In this document: positions 52,721-60,590 of the stretch, piece after piece
Layout: each line of letters starts with the position of its first letter
Numbering within the stretch: position 1 is the stretch's first letter
DNA from: Streptomyces sp. TLI_146
GTDB lineage: Bacteria; Actinomycetota; Actinomycetes; Streptomycetales; Streptomycetaceae
Length of the DNA stretch: 64,000 bases
Direction: 5' to 3'
NCBI RefSeq assembly: GCF_002846415.1
Contig: NZ_PJMX01000001.1
Location: forward strand, 7,626,001-7,690,000
Translations under genes and position numbers: made by a program
Notes under the pieces: generated by a model
Seen by the model: the letters and a program-made list of their open reading frames with translations, nothing else
What the model was told of the DNA's origin: nothing
The model's database searches: none

Positions 52721-53071
52721 TCACGCGGCCAGGAATGGCCGGAGCGCGTCGTTCGCGTCCGGAAATCCGCCCGGGTGTGCTCGTGCCGTGGACGCGTGCG
52801 CCGGGTGGCCGGAGGCGGGCGCGTCCGCCCCGTCGGGGACGCCCTGTGGGGCGCCGCCGACGGGGTCGTGGACCTCGCTCCGCGCGGCCGCGGGTCTTGT
52901 GCCGGGTGAACGGGGGGTGGCCGGGCGGCGGGGTGCGGGGGTCTTCCCGCAGGGCGACAGGCTGGGCGTGTGCGTGCGGAGCTGCCCGAACGGAGCGCCG
53001 TCCGCGCGGAGTTCGCCTCCGAGCCGTGCATATGGGTCCCGCATGGCGCGCACCCTTCCGATCGCCGTCAC
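52721..53071 (-). CDS. Doubtful small ORF
   Basis: A 116-codon frame beginning with GTG after GAGGCG. The first 35 codons have normal GC-rich third positions, but the rest is proline-rich and resembles non-coding GC-rich DNA. No family match is recognised. It is kept only because it fills an otherwise empty 500-base gap on the strand of its neighbours. Confidence 0.2.
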   Translation of the reverse strand: MTAIGRVRAMRDPYARLGGELRADGAPFGQLRTHTPSLSPCGKTPAPRRPATPRSPGTRPAAARSEVHDPVGGAPQGVPDGADAPASGHPAHASTARAHPGGFPDANDALRPFLAA

Positions 53072-53108
53072 CGCCTCGCAGCCCCATAGTGGCAGGCGCG
53101 CCCCGTGC

Positions 53109-53336
53109 TCATGGGCCCGAGGCGCAGGTATCGGTCTGGAGGTCCTCCACCAGTGCGAACAGTCTTGCCTCGTTGCCCGCGAGGCCCGCCGCCCGCAGGG
53201 ACTCCTCCGCCTCGGCCATCGGCCCGGCGAGCAGCGCCAGGGCGCGCGGGGCCGTGGCCGGGTCGGCGAGCACGGCCTGGGCGGTGCGCAGCAGCCGGAC
53301 GTACGCCTTGGCGGCCGTCCGCTCCGGTTCGGTCAT
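53109..53336 (-). CDS. Small helical hypothetical protein
   Basis: A 75-aa, Ala/Leu-rich and probably all-helical protein (KAYVRLLRTAQAVLADPATAP onwards). GGAG lies 8 bases before the ATG at 53336, which supports it as a real gene. It is divergent from the chitinase, with the chitinase regulatory box in the gap. The function is unknown. Confidence 0.55.
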   Translation of the reverse strand: MTEPERTAAKAYVRLLRTAQAVLADPATAPRALALLAGPMAEAEESLRAAGLAGNEARLFALVEDLQTDTCASGP

Positions 53337-53501
53337 CTCGGCTTCTCCTCGTGTCCTTCGGATCCTTCAACAAGGTGTCGGACCGTCAAGCATCTCTCGC
53401 GGCACTGACAATGAGGGTCGCGCGGCGCGCGGGCGGGCAGGCCGCCCCTCCGTTCCGTGCGGCGCGAGTTCACCTATCCCGTCGCAGGTTCAAAGATTCC
53501 C

Positions 53502-53517
53502 CATGGTCTAGTCCAAG
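53502..53517. promoter_or_regulatory. DasR-type / chitinase box upstream of the GH18 gene
   Basis: CATGGTCTAGTCCAAG matches 11 of 12 core positions of the DasR element and the 12-base repeats (TGGTCCAGACCT type) found before Streptomyces chitinase genes. It lies about 105 bases upstream of the chitinase start and fits control by chitin-derived aminosugars. Confidence 0.7.
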
Positions 53518-53619
53518 TCGTTGACGCGCCCCGGACACGGCTCGATTCTGCTGGGAACCCATCCCCCCGGGGGTCCCCTCGGGACTCCGGGGAACTCCCC
53601 CCACCCAGGAGACCTGGAC

Positions 53620-54843
53620 ATGAAGCGTCTTCGCGCTCTCCTCTGCGGTGCCGCCACCGCCGCGCTCGCCACGGCGGGCCTCTCGGCCTTCGTCGCGGGC
53701 CAGGCGTCCGGGGCGCCGGCCGCCGCAGCCGCGCTGAGCAACCGGTGGTACGCGGCGGCGCCGTATCTGATGCCGCTGGACAACAACCCGCCCGACGCGG
53801 GGGCCATCATGGACGCCACCGGCCTCAAGGCGTTCCAGCTCGCGTTCGTCCTCGCCCCCAACGGCGGCGGATGCGGCCCCACTTGGGGCGGTACGGCGCC
53901 CGTCTCCTCCGACACGGCGGTCGCCTCCGTCATCGCCTCCATCAGGGCCAAGGGCGGCGACGTGTCCGTCTCTGTCGGCGGCTACGGCGGCACCAAGCTC
54001 GGCCAGACCTGCTCCGACGCGTCGAGCACCGCGGCCGCGTACCAGCAGGTCATCACCAAGTACCAGCTGAAGGCGATCGACTTCGACCTGGAGGAGCCCG
54101 AGTACGAGAACGGCACGGCCATCGCCCATGAGATCGGCGCCGCCAAGATCCTCCAGCAGAACAACCCCGGCCTCTACGTCTCGGTGACCACGGCCGGAAC
54201 CGCCGACGGCACCGGCTGGTTCGGCAAGCAGATGCTCAACGAGGCCAAGGCGCAGGGCTTTGTGCCCGACAACTTCTCGATCATGCCGTTCGACGGGGGC
54301 TTCAACGGCGCGGCCGCCCAGACGAGCGCGCTGACCAACTTCAACTCCATCCTCCGGTCGACGTTCGGCTGGAGCGCGGCGACCGCCTACGCCCACGAGG
54401 GCTTCTCCGGGATGAACGGCCGCAGCGACACCGGCGAGTACTTCCGCCAGGCCGACTTCCAGACCGTCCTCGACTACGCCACCGGCCACGGCATGGACCG
54501 CTTCACCTTCTGGTCGCTCAACCGCGACCGGCAGTGCTCGCCACCCGACAACAACGGCACCACCTCCGGCACATGCAGCAGCGTGGCCCAGGCCGACTGG
54601 GACTTCGCCAAGTACGCGGTGCGGTTCGCCGGTGCCACGCCGCCCACAGACCCGCCCACCACGCCTCCCACGACGCCGCCCGGAAGCTGCTCGGTGGCGG
54701 CGTGGAGCAGCGCCGCGATCTACACCTCGGGCAACGAGGTCTCCCACAAGGGCCACAAGTGGAAGGCCAAGTGGTGGACCCGGAACGAGGAGCCCGGGAC
54801 CACCGGCGAGTGGGGTGTATGGCTGGACGAAGGGGCGTGCTGA
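53620..54843 (+). CDS. Secreted GH18 chitinase with C-terminal CBM5/12
   Basis: A 407-aa exported chitinase. The signal is at about 1-37; the GH18 catalytic barrel follows with SVSVGGYGG (near 116-123) and the acid motif KAIDFDLE (151-158), whose Asp156 and Glu158 are the catalytic pair. The canonical first Asp of DxxDxDxE is Lys151 here. After a Pro/Thr linker (about 345-358), a CBM5/12 chitin-binding domain closes the protein (AAWSSAAIYTSGNEVSHKGHKWKAKWW). AGGAGA lies 7 bases before the ATG at 53620. A DasR-type box is just upstream. Confidence 0.85.
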   Translation: MKRLRALLCGAATAALATAGLSAFVAGQASGAPAAAAALSNRWYAAAPYLMPLDNNPPDAGAIMDATGLKAFQLAFVLAPNGGGCGPTWGGTAPVSSDTAVASVIASIRAKGGDVSVSVGGYGGTKLGQTCSDASSTAAAYQQVITKYQLKAIDFDLEEPEYENGTAIAHEIGAAKILQQNNPGLYVSVTTAGTADGTGWFGKQMLNEAKAQGFVPDNFSIMPFDGGFNGAAAQTSALTNFNSILRSTFGWSAATAYAHEGFSGMNGRSDTGEYFRQADFQTVLDYATGHGMDRFTFWSLNRDRQCSPPDNNGTTSGTCSSVAQADWDFAKYAVRFAGATPPTDPPTTPPTTPPGSCSVAAWSSAAIYTSGNEVSHKGHKWKAKWWTRNEEPGTTGEWGVWLDEGAC

Positions 54844-54869
54844 GTCGCTCCGAGGAGCCCGTGTGTCCG

Positions 54870-54895
54870 GCGCGCCCCCTTGACCGGGGGCGCGC
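54870..54895 (+). terminator. Terminator of the chitinase gene
   Basis: GCGCGCCCCC and GGGGGCGCGC form a perfect 10-bp stem with a TTGACC loop, 27 bases past the chitinase stop. There is no T-run. Confidence 0.75.
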
Positions 54896-55045
54896 TCACA
54901 TGTTTTCGGCGGGCGATGGGGGCAGTTGAGTCGGTTCTGGCGCGCGGTGCGTATGTGAGGTGGTGGAATCCGTCACTAACACCACTGTCCATTTCGTCAT
55001 AGAGGACATAGAGACGACGCTGGTGCCCGTCCCGAGGGGGGAGAC

Positions 55046-55519
55046 ATGGAAGAGATCTGCGTACCGCTGTATGTGGAGCTGCTGCACGAGGGGGGTGATG
55101 CCATGACGCCGGTGGATGCCGTGATGACGTACGACTCCGACGACCCGCTCGCGGTGTCCGTGGACTTCGTGTGCGGCAACGGCACCCACACCACCTGGAC
55201 GATGGGCCGGGACCTGGTGGCCGAGGGGCTGACGTCCCGCCGCCCGGTCGGCCTGGGGGATGTGCGGGTCTGGTACTGCGGCGACGGGGGGTTACGGATC
55301 AGGCTGGATTCGGACGAAGGCAGCGCCGACCTGCTCGCCGGTCTGGAGGACGTCGCGGAGTTCCTTTCCCGTACGTACCAACTCGTTCCGGAAGGGAGTG
55401 AGCTGGACGGCTACGACGTGGACGCGGTCCTGGACCTGCTGTTCGCGCCGACGTCACCGGCCCCGGCCTGCCGCTGGTGCGGCCGGGAGTGTCCGTGTCT
55501 GGACCACGGCGCTCCGTAG
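55046..55519 (+). CDS. SsgA-like sporulation/cell-division protein with a TTA codon
   Basis: A 157-aa SsgA-like protein, a family restricted to morphologically complex actinomycetes where it controls septum placement and wall assembly. Typical segments are VPLYVELLHEGGDAMTPVDAVMTYDSDDPLAVSVDF and the DLVAEGL and GDVRVW motifs. Codon 83 (55292-55294) is TTA, read only by the bldA tRNA, so translation should depend on bldA. A Cys-rich C-terminal tail (Cys142, 145, 149, 151) is added beyond the usual SsgA core. A GGGGGGAG site precedes the ATG. Confidence 0.85.
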   Translation: MEEICVPLYVELLHEGGDAMTPVDAVMTYDSDDPLAVSVDFVCGNGTHTTWTMGRDLVAEGLTSRRPVGLGDVRVWYCGDGGLRIRLDSDEGSADLLAGLEDVAEFLSRTYQLVPEGSELDGYDVDAVLDLLFAPTSPAPACRWCGRECPCLDHGAP

Positions 55520-55624
55520 GCCCGACGGGGGGAACGGATTCCTGAGCCTGCCGCCCGCCCCGGTCCTCCGGAGCGGGCGCGGCTCGAAAGCATCCCGCGT
55601 GAATGCGTGTGGCTCCTGCGGCTA

Positions 55625-55640
55625 TTGACAGTTCTGTCAA
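55625..55640 (+). promoter_or_regulatory. TTGACAG inverted repeat upstream of a secreted-protein gene
   Basis: TTGACAG (55625-55631) and CTGTCAA (55634-55640) are perfect inverted repeats with a 2-base gap. The left half doubles as a -35 hexamer. The start codon of the gene is 132 bases downstream. A closely similar repeat lies before the convergent gene at 57833-57849. Confidence 0.65.
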
Positions 55641-55771
55641 TGACATGGACATTACAGTCGCTTATCCGGTTCCGCCGCGGCGCACCATCCCGCGCCGCCG
55701 CCGGACCGTGCTCCCACCCCCACCGTCGTACCCCATGACGTCCGGATCCCGGTCCGGTCTGGAGGAGCCAC

Positions 55772-56719
55772 GTGAACAGACACACGCCCACCCGAGCGAG
55801 GTCTGCCAGATCCGCGAGAACCGCCCTCGCGGCCGCCCTGCTCGTCGCCGCCACCCTGGGCGGCGTGCACAGCGCCGGGACCGCCGCCGCCCGGCCCGCC
55901 GAACACCCCGGCGCCGCCCCCTCGCCCGACGCCCCGCACCACGGCGCCGTGGCGGGAGCCCGCACCCCCGGCCGCGACGCGGGCCGCGACCGCGCCGTCG
56001 CGGCGCTCAGGGACGGCCGTACCGCCCACCGCCACGCGCGCGCCGCCGCCCTCACCCACAACTGGTGGGGGATCTTCCCGCAGCCCGGCACCCACGACGG
56101 CATCACCGCCACCCACAGCGTCGACACCGCCTACCGCGTGAGCAACGCGGACAACTTCACCTACGCGCCCACCACCAAGGCGCAGAACTCCTGCATCGAA
56201 GTGGTCACCGCGTACTGGAACAGCGGCAACGAGCTGTGGGCCTGGGACTGGTGCTCGCGGGACGGCGGGCCCGCCAAGATCCTGCCCCTGGACGCCGACT
56301 TCCGCGCGAAGTACACCACCGCCGTCGACGGCCGCCCCGCCTTCAGCATCCAGCTCGTCAAGGACGCCGGATCCGGCAACCGCTGGTCCTCGTACCTGTA
56401 CAACCACCGCACCGCCCAGTGGGAGCTGCTCTACCGCCAGTCCGGCACGGACCAGAGCGACCTGGACTACGGCTGGGACATCTTCGAGATATACGCGAGC
56501 GTCAACCCGGCCACCGGCGTGGGCTACTACTGCACCGAGGCGAGGAACACCGTCTTCGACAGCAGCACGATCCAGCTGCGCAAGAACGGCGTGTGGAAGC
56601 CCGCGCGGCCGGCCGACTCCCCGTGGACCGAGGCGAACCCGTCCGGGCGGGACTTCCTGTGCCCGCCCCTGAAGTTCCTCCAGGCGGGCGCCAACGACCA
56701 CTGGACCGTGCGGCAGTGA
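55772..56719 (+). CDS. Secreted protein of unknown function, convergent partner
   Basis: A 315-aa exported protein. A Sec signal (about 1-42) is followed by a disordered, Pro/Arg/His-rich region to about 93, then a globular domain rich in Trp and Tyr with four cysteines (about 95-315, starting THNWWGIFPQPGTHDG). The fold could be carbohydrate-binding, but no known motif is evident. GGAGGAG lies just before the GTG at 55772. It faces a second secreted gene across a shared terminator and shares its operator motif. Confidence 0.65.
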   Translation: MNRHTPTRARSARSARTALAAALLVAATLGGVHSAGTAAARPAEHPGAAPSPDAPHHGAVAGARTPGRDAGRDRAVAALRDGRTAHRHARAAALTHNWWGIFPQPGTHDGITATHSVDTAYRVSNADNFTYAPTTKAQNSCIEVVTAYWNSGNELWAWDWCSRDGGPAKILPLDADFRAKYTTAVDGRPAFSIQLVKDAGSGNRWSSYLYNHRTAQWELLYRQSGTDQSDLDYGWDIFEIYASVNPATGVGYYCTEARNTVFDSSTIQLRKNGVWKPARPADSPWTEANPSGRDFLCPPLKFLQAGANDHWTVRQ

Positions 56720-56741
56720 CCGCGTTCTGAACGCCCCCGTC

Positions 56742-56776
56742 GACGTCCGGCCGCCGCTCCTGGGCGGCCGGACGTC
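56742..56776. terminator. Bidirectional terminator overlapping a stop codon
   Basis: GACGTCCGGCCGCC and GGCGGCCGGACGTC form a perfect 14-bp stem with a 7-base loop. The right arm overlaps the stop codon (56775-56777) of the minus-strand gene, so its last codons are inside the hairpin. It lies 23 bases past the plus-strand stop and so should end both transcripts. Confidence 0.8.
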
Positions 56777-57821
56777 ATGCCCGGTCGGCCGTCCACCACC
56801 GCGCCTTGTACAGGCTCGATCCCCTGAGCTCCTCCTCGCCGCCCGGGCCGTGGAAGCGGATGCGCGAGGTGCACCAGGCGCAGGGTGCGCCCGGCTCGGG
56901 GCTGACGGTCAGGATCTGCCCGGTGACCGGGTGCTGGCTGACGCTCTTGACGGTCGGGCGGTCGACGGCGCTCTGGTTCGGGTACGGCACGAACGCGCCG
57001 GTACGGGCGGCGAACTGGCGCACATGGCCGCTCGTCGACAGCCATATCGGGGTGTCCGCGCCGAGGGCCCGCGCCAGGTCGTGGCCGCCGGGCTCGGGCA
57101 GGGGATAGCTGCGTACCGCCGTCAGCCGCGGGCTCGCCGCGCCGCCCTCCACGGCGAGGCCCACGAGCAGCCCGGTGCCGAGCGCCCACAGCAGCCCGCT
57201 GCCCGCGTCCCAGAGCAGCCCGTGCGCGCCCGGCAGCGCGAACGAGGCGTGCACGCCGGAGCGCGGGCCCTGCGAGGCGGTGTAGACGCGGACGAAGCCG
57301 CCGGTGCTGGCCGCCACCGCGATATTGCCGTCCGGCAGCAGCTCGACGGTGTGCGGGTTGGTCCACGCGGGCAGCGAGGCCGCCCAGTACACCGCCGCGC
57401 CCTCATGCTGGACCGCCGCCACGAAACCGCCGGAGGCACAGGTCAGCAGGAGCGGGCCGGAGGAGGTGGAGCGGGCCTTGGCCTCGCTGACGTTGCGCCA
57501 GCCGCTCCTCGGATCGAGATCCGCGAGGCCGGGGTCGGCCACGGGCGTCCAGGACCACAGCGCCAGCAGATCGGCGGCCCGCGCCGTCCGGTCGGTCTTC
57601 CCGGAACGCCAGTAGGCGCTGGTCGCATCGAGGAGGAGCACCGACTGGGACGCCTGGTCGCAGGCGAGGATCTGGGTCGGCGGCGCCCCCGGTGCGGACG
57701 GGGCCCGCCCGGCGGCACGGGCCGTCGGCGTGGCCAGCCCGGCGAGCCCGCCCGCCACGGCGGCGCGCAGCAGGGCCCGGCGGGGAGCGCGCGAAGGGAA
57801 TGCGGATCGCGTCGTGGACAC
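56775..57821 (-). CDS. Exported propeller-like protein (DUF6528-like)
   Basis: A 348-aa protein with a Tat-like signal (RAPRRALLRAAVAGGLAG) and a mature chain of repeated short strands (ILACDQASQSVLLLDA, TNPHTVELLPDGNIAVAAS, GAHGLLWDAGSGLLWALG) typical of six- or seven-bladed propellers. From memory it resembles DUF6528; a two-cysteine ACAWC segment lies near the end. The GTG at 57821 lies 12 bases from a TGACAG/CTGTCA repeat shared with the convergent gene, so both are probably controlled by the same regulator. Confidence 0.65.
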   Translation of the reverse strand: MSTTRSAFPSRAPRRALLRAAVAGGLAGLATPTARAAGRAPSAPGAPPTQILACDQASQSVLLLDATSAYWRSGKTDRTARAADLLALWSWTPVADPGLADLDPRSGWRNVSEAKARSTSSGPLLLTCASGGFVAAVQHEGAAVYWAASLPAWTNPHTVELLPDGNIAVAASTGGFVRVYTASQGPRSGVHASFALPGAHGLLWDAGSGLLWALGTGLLVGLAVEGGAASPRLTAVRSYPLPEPGGHDLARALGADTPIWLSTSGHVRQFAARTGAFVPYPNQSAVDRPTVKSVSQHPVTGQILTVSPEPGAPCAWCTSRIRFHGPGGEEELRGSSLYKARWWTADRA

Positions 57822-57832
57822 GGGGCCCTAGG

Positions 57833-57849
57833 TTGACAGGCGCTGTCAT
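57833..57849 (-). promoter_or_regulatory. TGACAG inverted repeat at the start of the convergent partner
   Basis: TTGACAG (57833-57839) and CTGTCAT (57843-57849) are inverted repeats with a 3-base gap, 12 bases upstream of the minus-strand GTG. It would block initiation if bound. The same half-sites occur at 55625-55640 before the facing gene. Confidence 0.65.
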
Positions 57850-57946
57850 TTCATACGGTGACGGGGCGCCGCGCCGCGCGCACTCCACCCGGACGGGCCA
57901 GCGGGCTCGGCGGGCGGGGCCGTCGCGCGCACCCGACTATGGAGCG

Positions 57947-58942
57947 GTGAACACCACGTCGCACATCGCACCCGGGGGGTTCCTGGCGCGGCCGATGGAC
58001 AAGGCCGACGTGCCCGCCTGGCTGGACCTGCGCGTCGACGCGGAGCGGGTCGACCGGACCGGCCACCACGTCGACGCGGACGACCTCGCCGAAGAGCTGG
58101 AGAACCCCAAGCTGGACTCGGAGCGGGACACCCTGACGCTGTGGGACGGCGCGCGGATGGTCGCGTACGCCCTGGTGCACACCCCGGAGGGCGCCGTGGA
58201 CGCGGCCCGCTTCCGCGGCGACGCGGCGGTCCGGCCCGAGTGGCGGCGCCAGGGGCTCGGCCGCCATCTGGTCGCCTGGATGGACTCCCGCGCCCGCGCG
58301 CTCTACGCCGAGGGCTTCACGCATTTGCCCGGCGAGCTCCTGATCAGCGGGAAGTCCCGGGACCCGAACCTGGAGGCGCTGGCGGCGAGCGCCTCCTTCA
58401 CGGCCTGCCGCTGGTGGTTCGAGATGACCCACCCGCTCACCACCGGCCGCCCGATGACCGGGGGCGTGCCGCAGGGGCTGCGGCTCGTGGCGTTCGAGCC
58501 GGCGTACGACGAGGCCACCCGGCTGGCCCACAACGACGCCTTCCGGGACCACTGGGACTTCACCGAGATGGACGGGACCGACTGGCGGACCTGGGTGGTG
58601 GGCGCTCGCTCCTTCCGCCCGGCCCTGTCGCGGCTGCTCCTGGACGGGGACGAGGTGGTGGCGTATCTGATCGCCGAGGAGTACGACGCCGACACCGCCG
58701 CCGACGGCACCCGCGACTGCCACATCGGCTACCTCGCCACCCGCCGCTCGCACCGGGGCCGCGGAGCCGCCCCCGCCCTGATGGCCGCCACCCTCGACGC
58801 GGCCCTCACCCACGGCTACGACAGCGCCTCGCTCACCGTCGACACCGCCAACCCGTCCGGCGCCCTCGGCCTCTACGAACGGCTGGGCTTCACCGCCCAC
58901 CGCGAGTACGTCACGTATGCCCGGCCGCTGCCCCGGGCCTGA
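57947..58942 (+). CDS. Tandem-domain GNAT acetyltransferase
   Basis: A 331-aa protein with two GNAT domains. The N-terminal half has the acetyl-CoA loop RRQGLGRHL (near 96-104) and the C-terminal half has RSHRGRGAAPALM (about 268-280) and DTANPSGALGLYERLGF. The layout resembles mycothiol synthase MshD and related two-domain acetyltransferases, but the specificity is unknown. The GTG at 57947 has only a very short ribosome site (GGAG 2 bases away). It diverges from the propeller-like gene. Confidence 0.8.
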   Translation: MNTTSHIAPGGFLARPMDKADVPAWLDLRVDAERVDRTGHHVDADDLAEELENPKLDSERDTLTLWDGARMVAYALVHTPEGAVDAARFRGDAAVRPEWRRQGLGRHLVAWMDSRARALYAEGFTHLPGELLISGKSRDPNLEALAASASFTACRWWFEMTHPLTTGRPMTGGVPQGLRLVAFEPAYDEATRLAHNDAFRDHWDFTEMDGTDWRTWVVGARSFRPALSRLLLDGDEVVAYLIAEEYDADTAADGTRDCHIGYLATRRSHRGRGAAPALMAATLDAALTHGYDSASLTVDTANPSGALGLYERLGFTAHREYVTYARPLPRA

Positions 58943-59059
58943 GCGGGGCGCCCGTACGTACGGAGTTCGCGCGGTTAATCGCGATGATCTTCGGGTACCC
59001 GTGGCGGGCATGTCCGCATTCCCGGTGCTCAGGGGCCCGGAGGAGTCAGGGAGGCACGC

Positions 59060-60538
59060 ATGGACGGTGTGACGGTGGACAGCGGGGCGCGCGGCCGGAC
59101 CATCACCACCGAAGTCCCCGCGCGACTGGACCGGCTGCCCTGGTCGCGCTGGCACTGGATGATCGTCATCGGGCTCGGCACCGTCTGGATCCTCGACGGC
59201 CTCGAAGTCACCGTCGTCGGCAACATCGCCAGCCGCCTCTCCGAGGACGGCAGCGGCCTGGCCATCACCGACGCGCAGGTCACCGGCCTCGGCGCCGCGC
59301 TGTACGTGACCGGGGCCTGCTCCGGCGCGCTGTTCTTCGGCTGGCTCACCGACCGGTACGGCCGCAAGAAGCTCTTCCTGGTCACCCTCGCCGTCTATCT
59401 GGCCGCCACCGCCATGACCGCGCTGTCCTTCTCGGCCTGGTGGTTCTTCCTGTTCCGCTTCCTGACGGGATTCGGCATCGGCGGGGAGTACGCGGCCATC
59501 AACTCGGCGATCGACGAGCTCATCCCCAGCAAGTACCGCGGCCGGGTGGACCTGATCATCAACGGCAGCTACTGGCTCGGCGCGATGGGCGGCGCGCTGC
59601 TCTCCGTACTCGCCCTCAACACGGACATCTTCCCCAAGGACCTCGGCTGGCGGCTCACCTTCGGCCTCGGCGTGGTGCTCGGCCTGGTCATCCTGGTGGT
59701 GCGGCGCCATGTGCCGGAGAGCCCGCGCTGGATGTTCATCCACGGCCACGAGCAGGGCGCGGAGGAGCTCGTCGAGGGCGTGGAGCGGAAGGTCGAGGAG
59801 GAGAGGGGCGAGCCGCTGCCCGCGCCGGGGCGGCCCATCACCATCGAACAGCGCGAGAGCGTGGGGTTCGTCGAGATCGCCCGGACGCTCTTCCGCTCCT
59901 ATCCCAAGCGCGCGGTGCTCGGCTTCGCGCTCTTCATCGGGCAGGCCTTCCTCTACAACGCCATCACGTTCGGCTTCAGTTCGATCCTGGTGAAGTTCTT
60001 CGACGTCTCCAGCGGAGCGACGGGCTACTTCTTCGCCGTCATCGCCTTCGGCAACTTCCTCGGGCCGCTGCTGCTCGGCCGGTTCTTCGACACCGTCGGG
60101 CGCAAGGTGATGATCGCCGGGACCTATCTGCTCTCCGGCGCCCTGCTCTTCGTCACGGCGTGGTTCTTCAGCCAGGGGTGGCTGAACGCGACCACGATGA
60201 CCGCGTGCTGGTGCGTGGTGCTGTTCTTTGCGTCGGCGGGCGCCAGTTCGGCGTATCTGACGGTGAGTGAGATCTTTCCGATGGAGACGCGGGCGATGGC
60301 GATCGCGTTCTTCTACGCCATCGGCACGGCGGCCGGCGGCATCTCGGGGCCGCTGGTGTTCTCGGACCTGACGTCGAGCGGAGTGGTCGACGACGCGGTC
60401 CTGGCGTTCTGCGTCGGCGCGGCCCTGATGACGGTGGCGGGCATGGTGGCCGCGTTCTTCGCCGTCGATGCCGAGGGCAAGGCGCTGGAGGACATCGCCA
60501 CGCCGCTGTCGGTGCGGGAGGCGGGCGCCGGGGGATGA
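59060..60538 (+). CDS. MFS transporter, sugar-porter/aromatic-acid type
   Basis: A 492-aa 12-helix transporter. It starts with WILDGLEVTVVGNI in TM1, has DRYGRKKLF between TM2 and TM3 and HVPESPRWM after TM6, and a long charged central loop (about 235-280), all typical of the sugar-porter/organic-acid importers. The direction is likely import with protons. GGGAGG lies just before the ATG. It follows the GNAT gene by 117 bases on the same strand. Confidence 0.85.
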   Translation: MDGVTVDSGARGRTITTEVPARLDRLPWSRWHWMIVIGLGTVWILDGLEVTVVGNIASRLSEDGSGLAITDAQVTGLGAALYVTGACSGALFFGWLTDRYGRKKLFLVTLAVYLAATAMTALSFSAWWFFLFRFLTGFGIGGEYAAINSAIDELIPSKYRGRVDLIINGSYWLGAMGGALLSVLALNTDIFPKDLGWRLTFGLGVVLGLVILVVRRHVPESPRWMFIHGHEQGAEELVEGVERKVEEERGEPLPAPGRPITIEQRESVGFVEIARTLFRSYPKRAVLGFALFIGQAFLYNAITFGFSSILVKFFDVSSGATGYFFAVIAFGNFLGPLLLGRFFDTVGRKVMIAGTYLLSGALLFVTAWFFSQGWLNATTMTACWCVVLFFASAGASSAYLTVSEIFPMETRAMAIAFFYAIGTAAGGISGPLVFSDLTSSGVVDDAVLAFCVGAALMTVAGMVAAFFAVDAEGKALEDIATPLSVREAGAGG

Positions 60539-60555
60539 GACGGGCGACACCGGTA

Positions 60556-60577
60556 GGCCACCCCTCGCGGGGCGGCC
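60556..60577. terminator. Hairpin between convergent MFS and M4 protease genes
   Basis: GGCC-A-CCCC and GGGG-C-GGCC form an 8-bp stem with one internal mismatch and a TCGC loop. It lies 17 bases past the MFS stop and 13 bases past the protease stop. Confidence 0.65.
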
Positions 60578-60590
60578 CCCCGGGCCGAGG

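Larger units (their letters stand above)
52580..53108. other. Gap between GntR and a small gene
   Basis: About 530 bases. The first part holds the GGTCTAGACC box at 52644-52659. One open minus-strand frame at 52721-53071 is listed separately with low confidence. Apart from those I see nothing. Confidence 0.5.

Noticed and set aside
57851..60550. Minus-strand open frame of about 900 codons opposite the GNAT and MFS genes
   Set aside because: Antisense shadow. Both plus-strand genes have clear motifs and starts.
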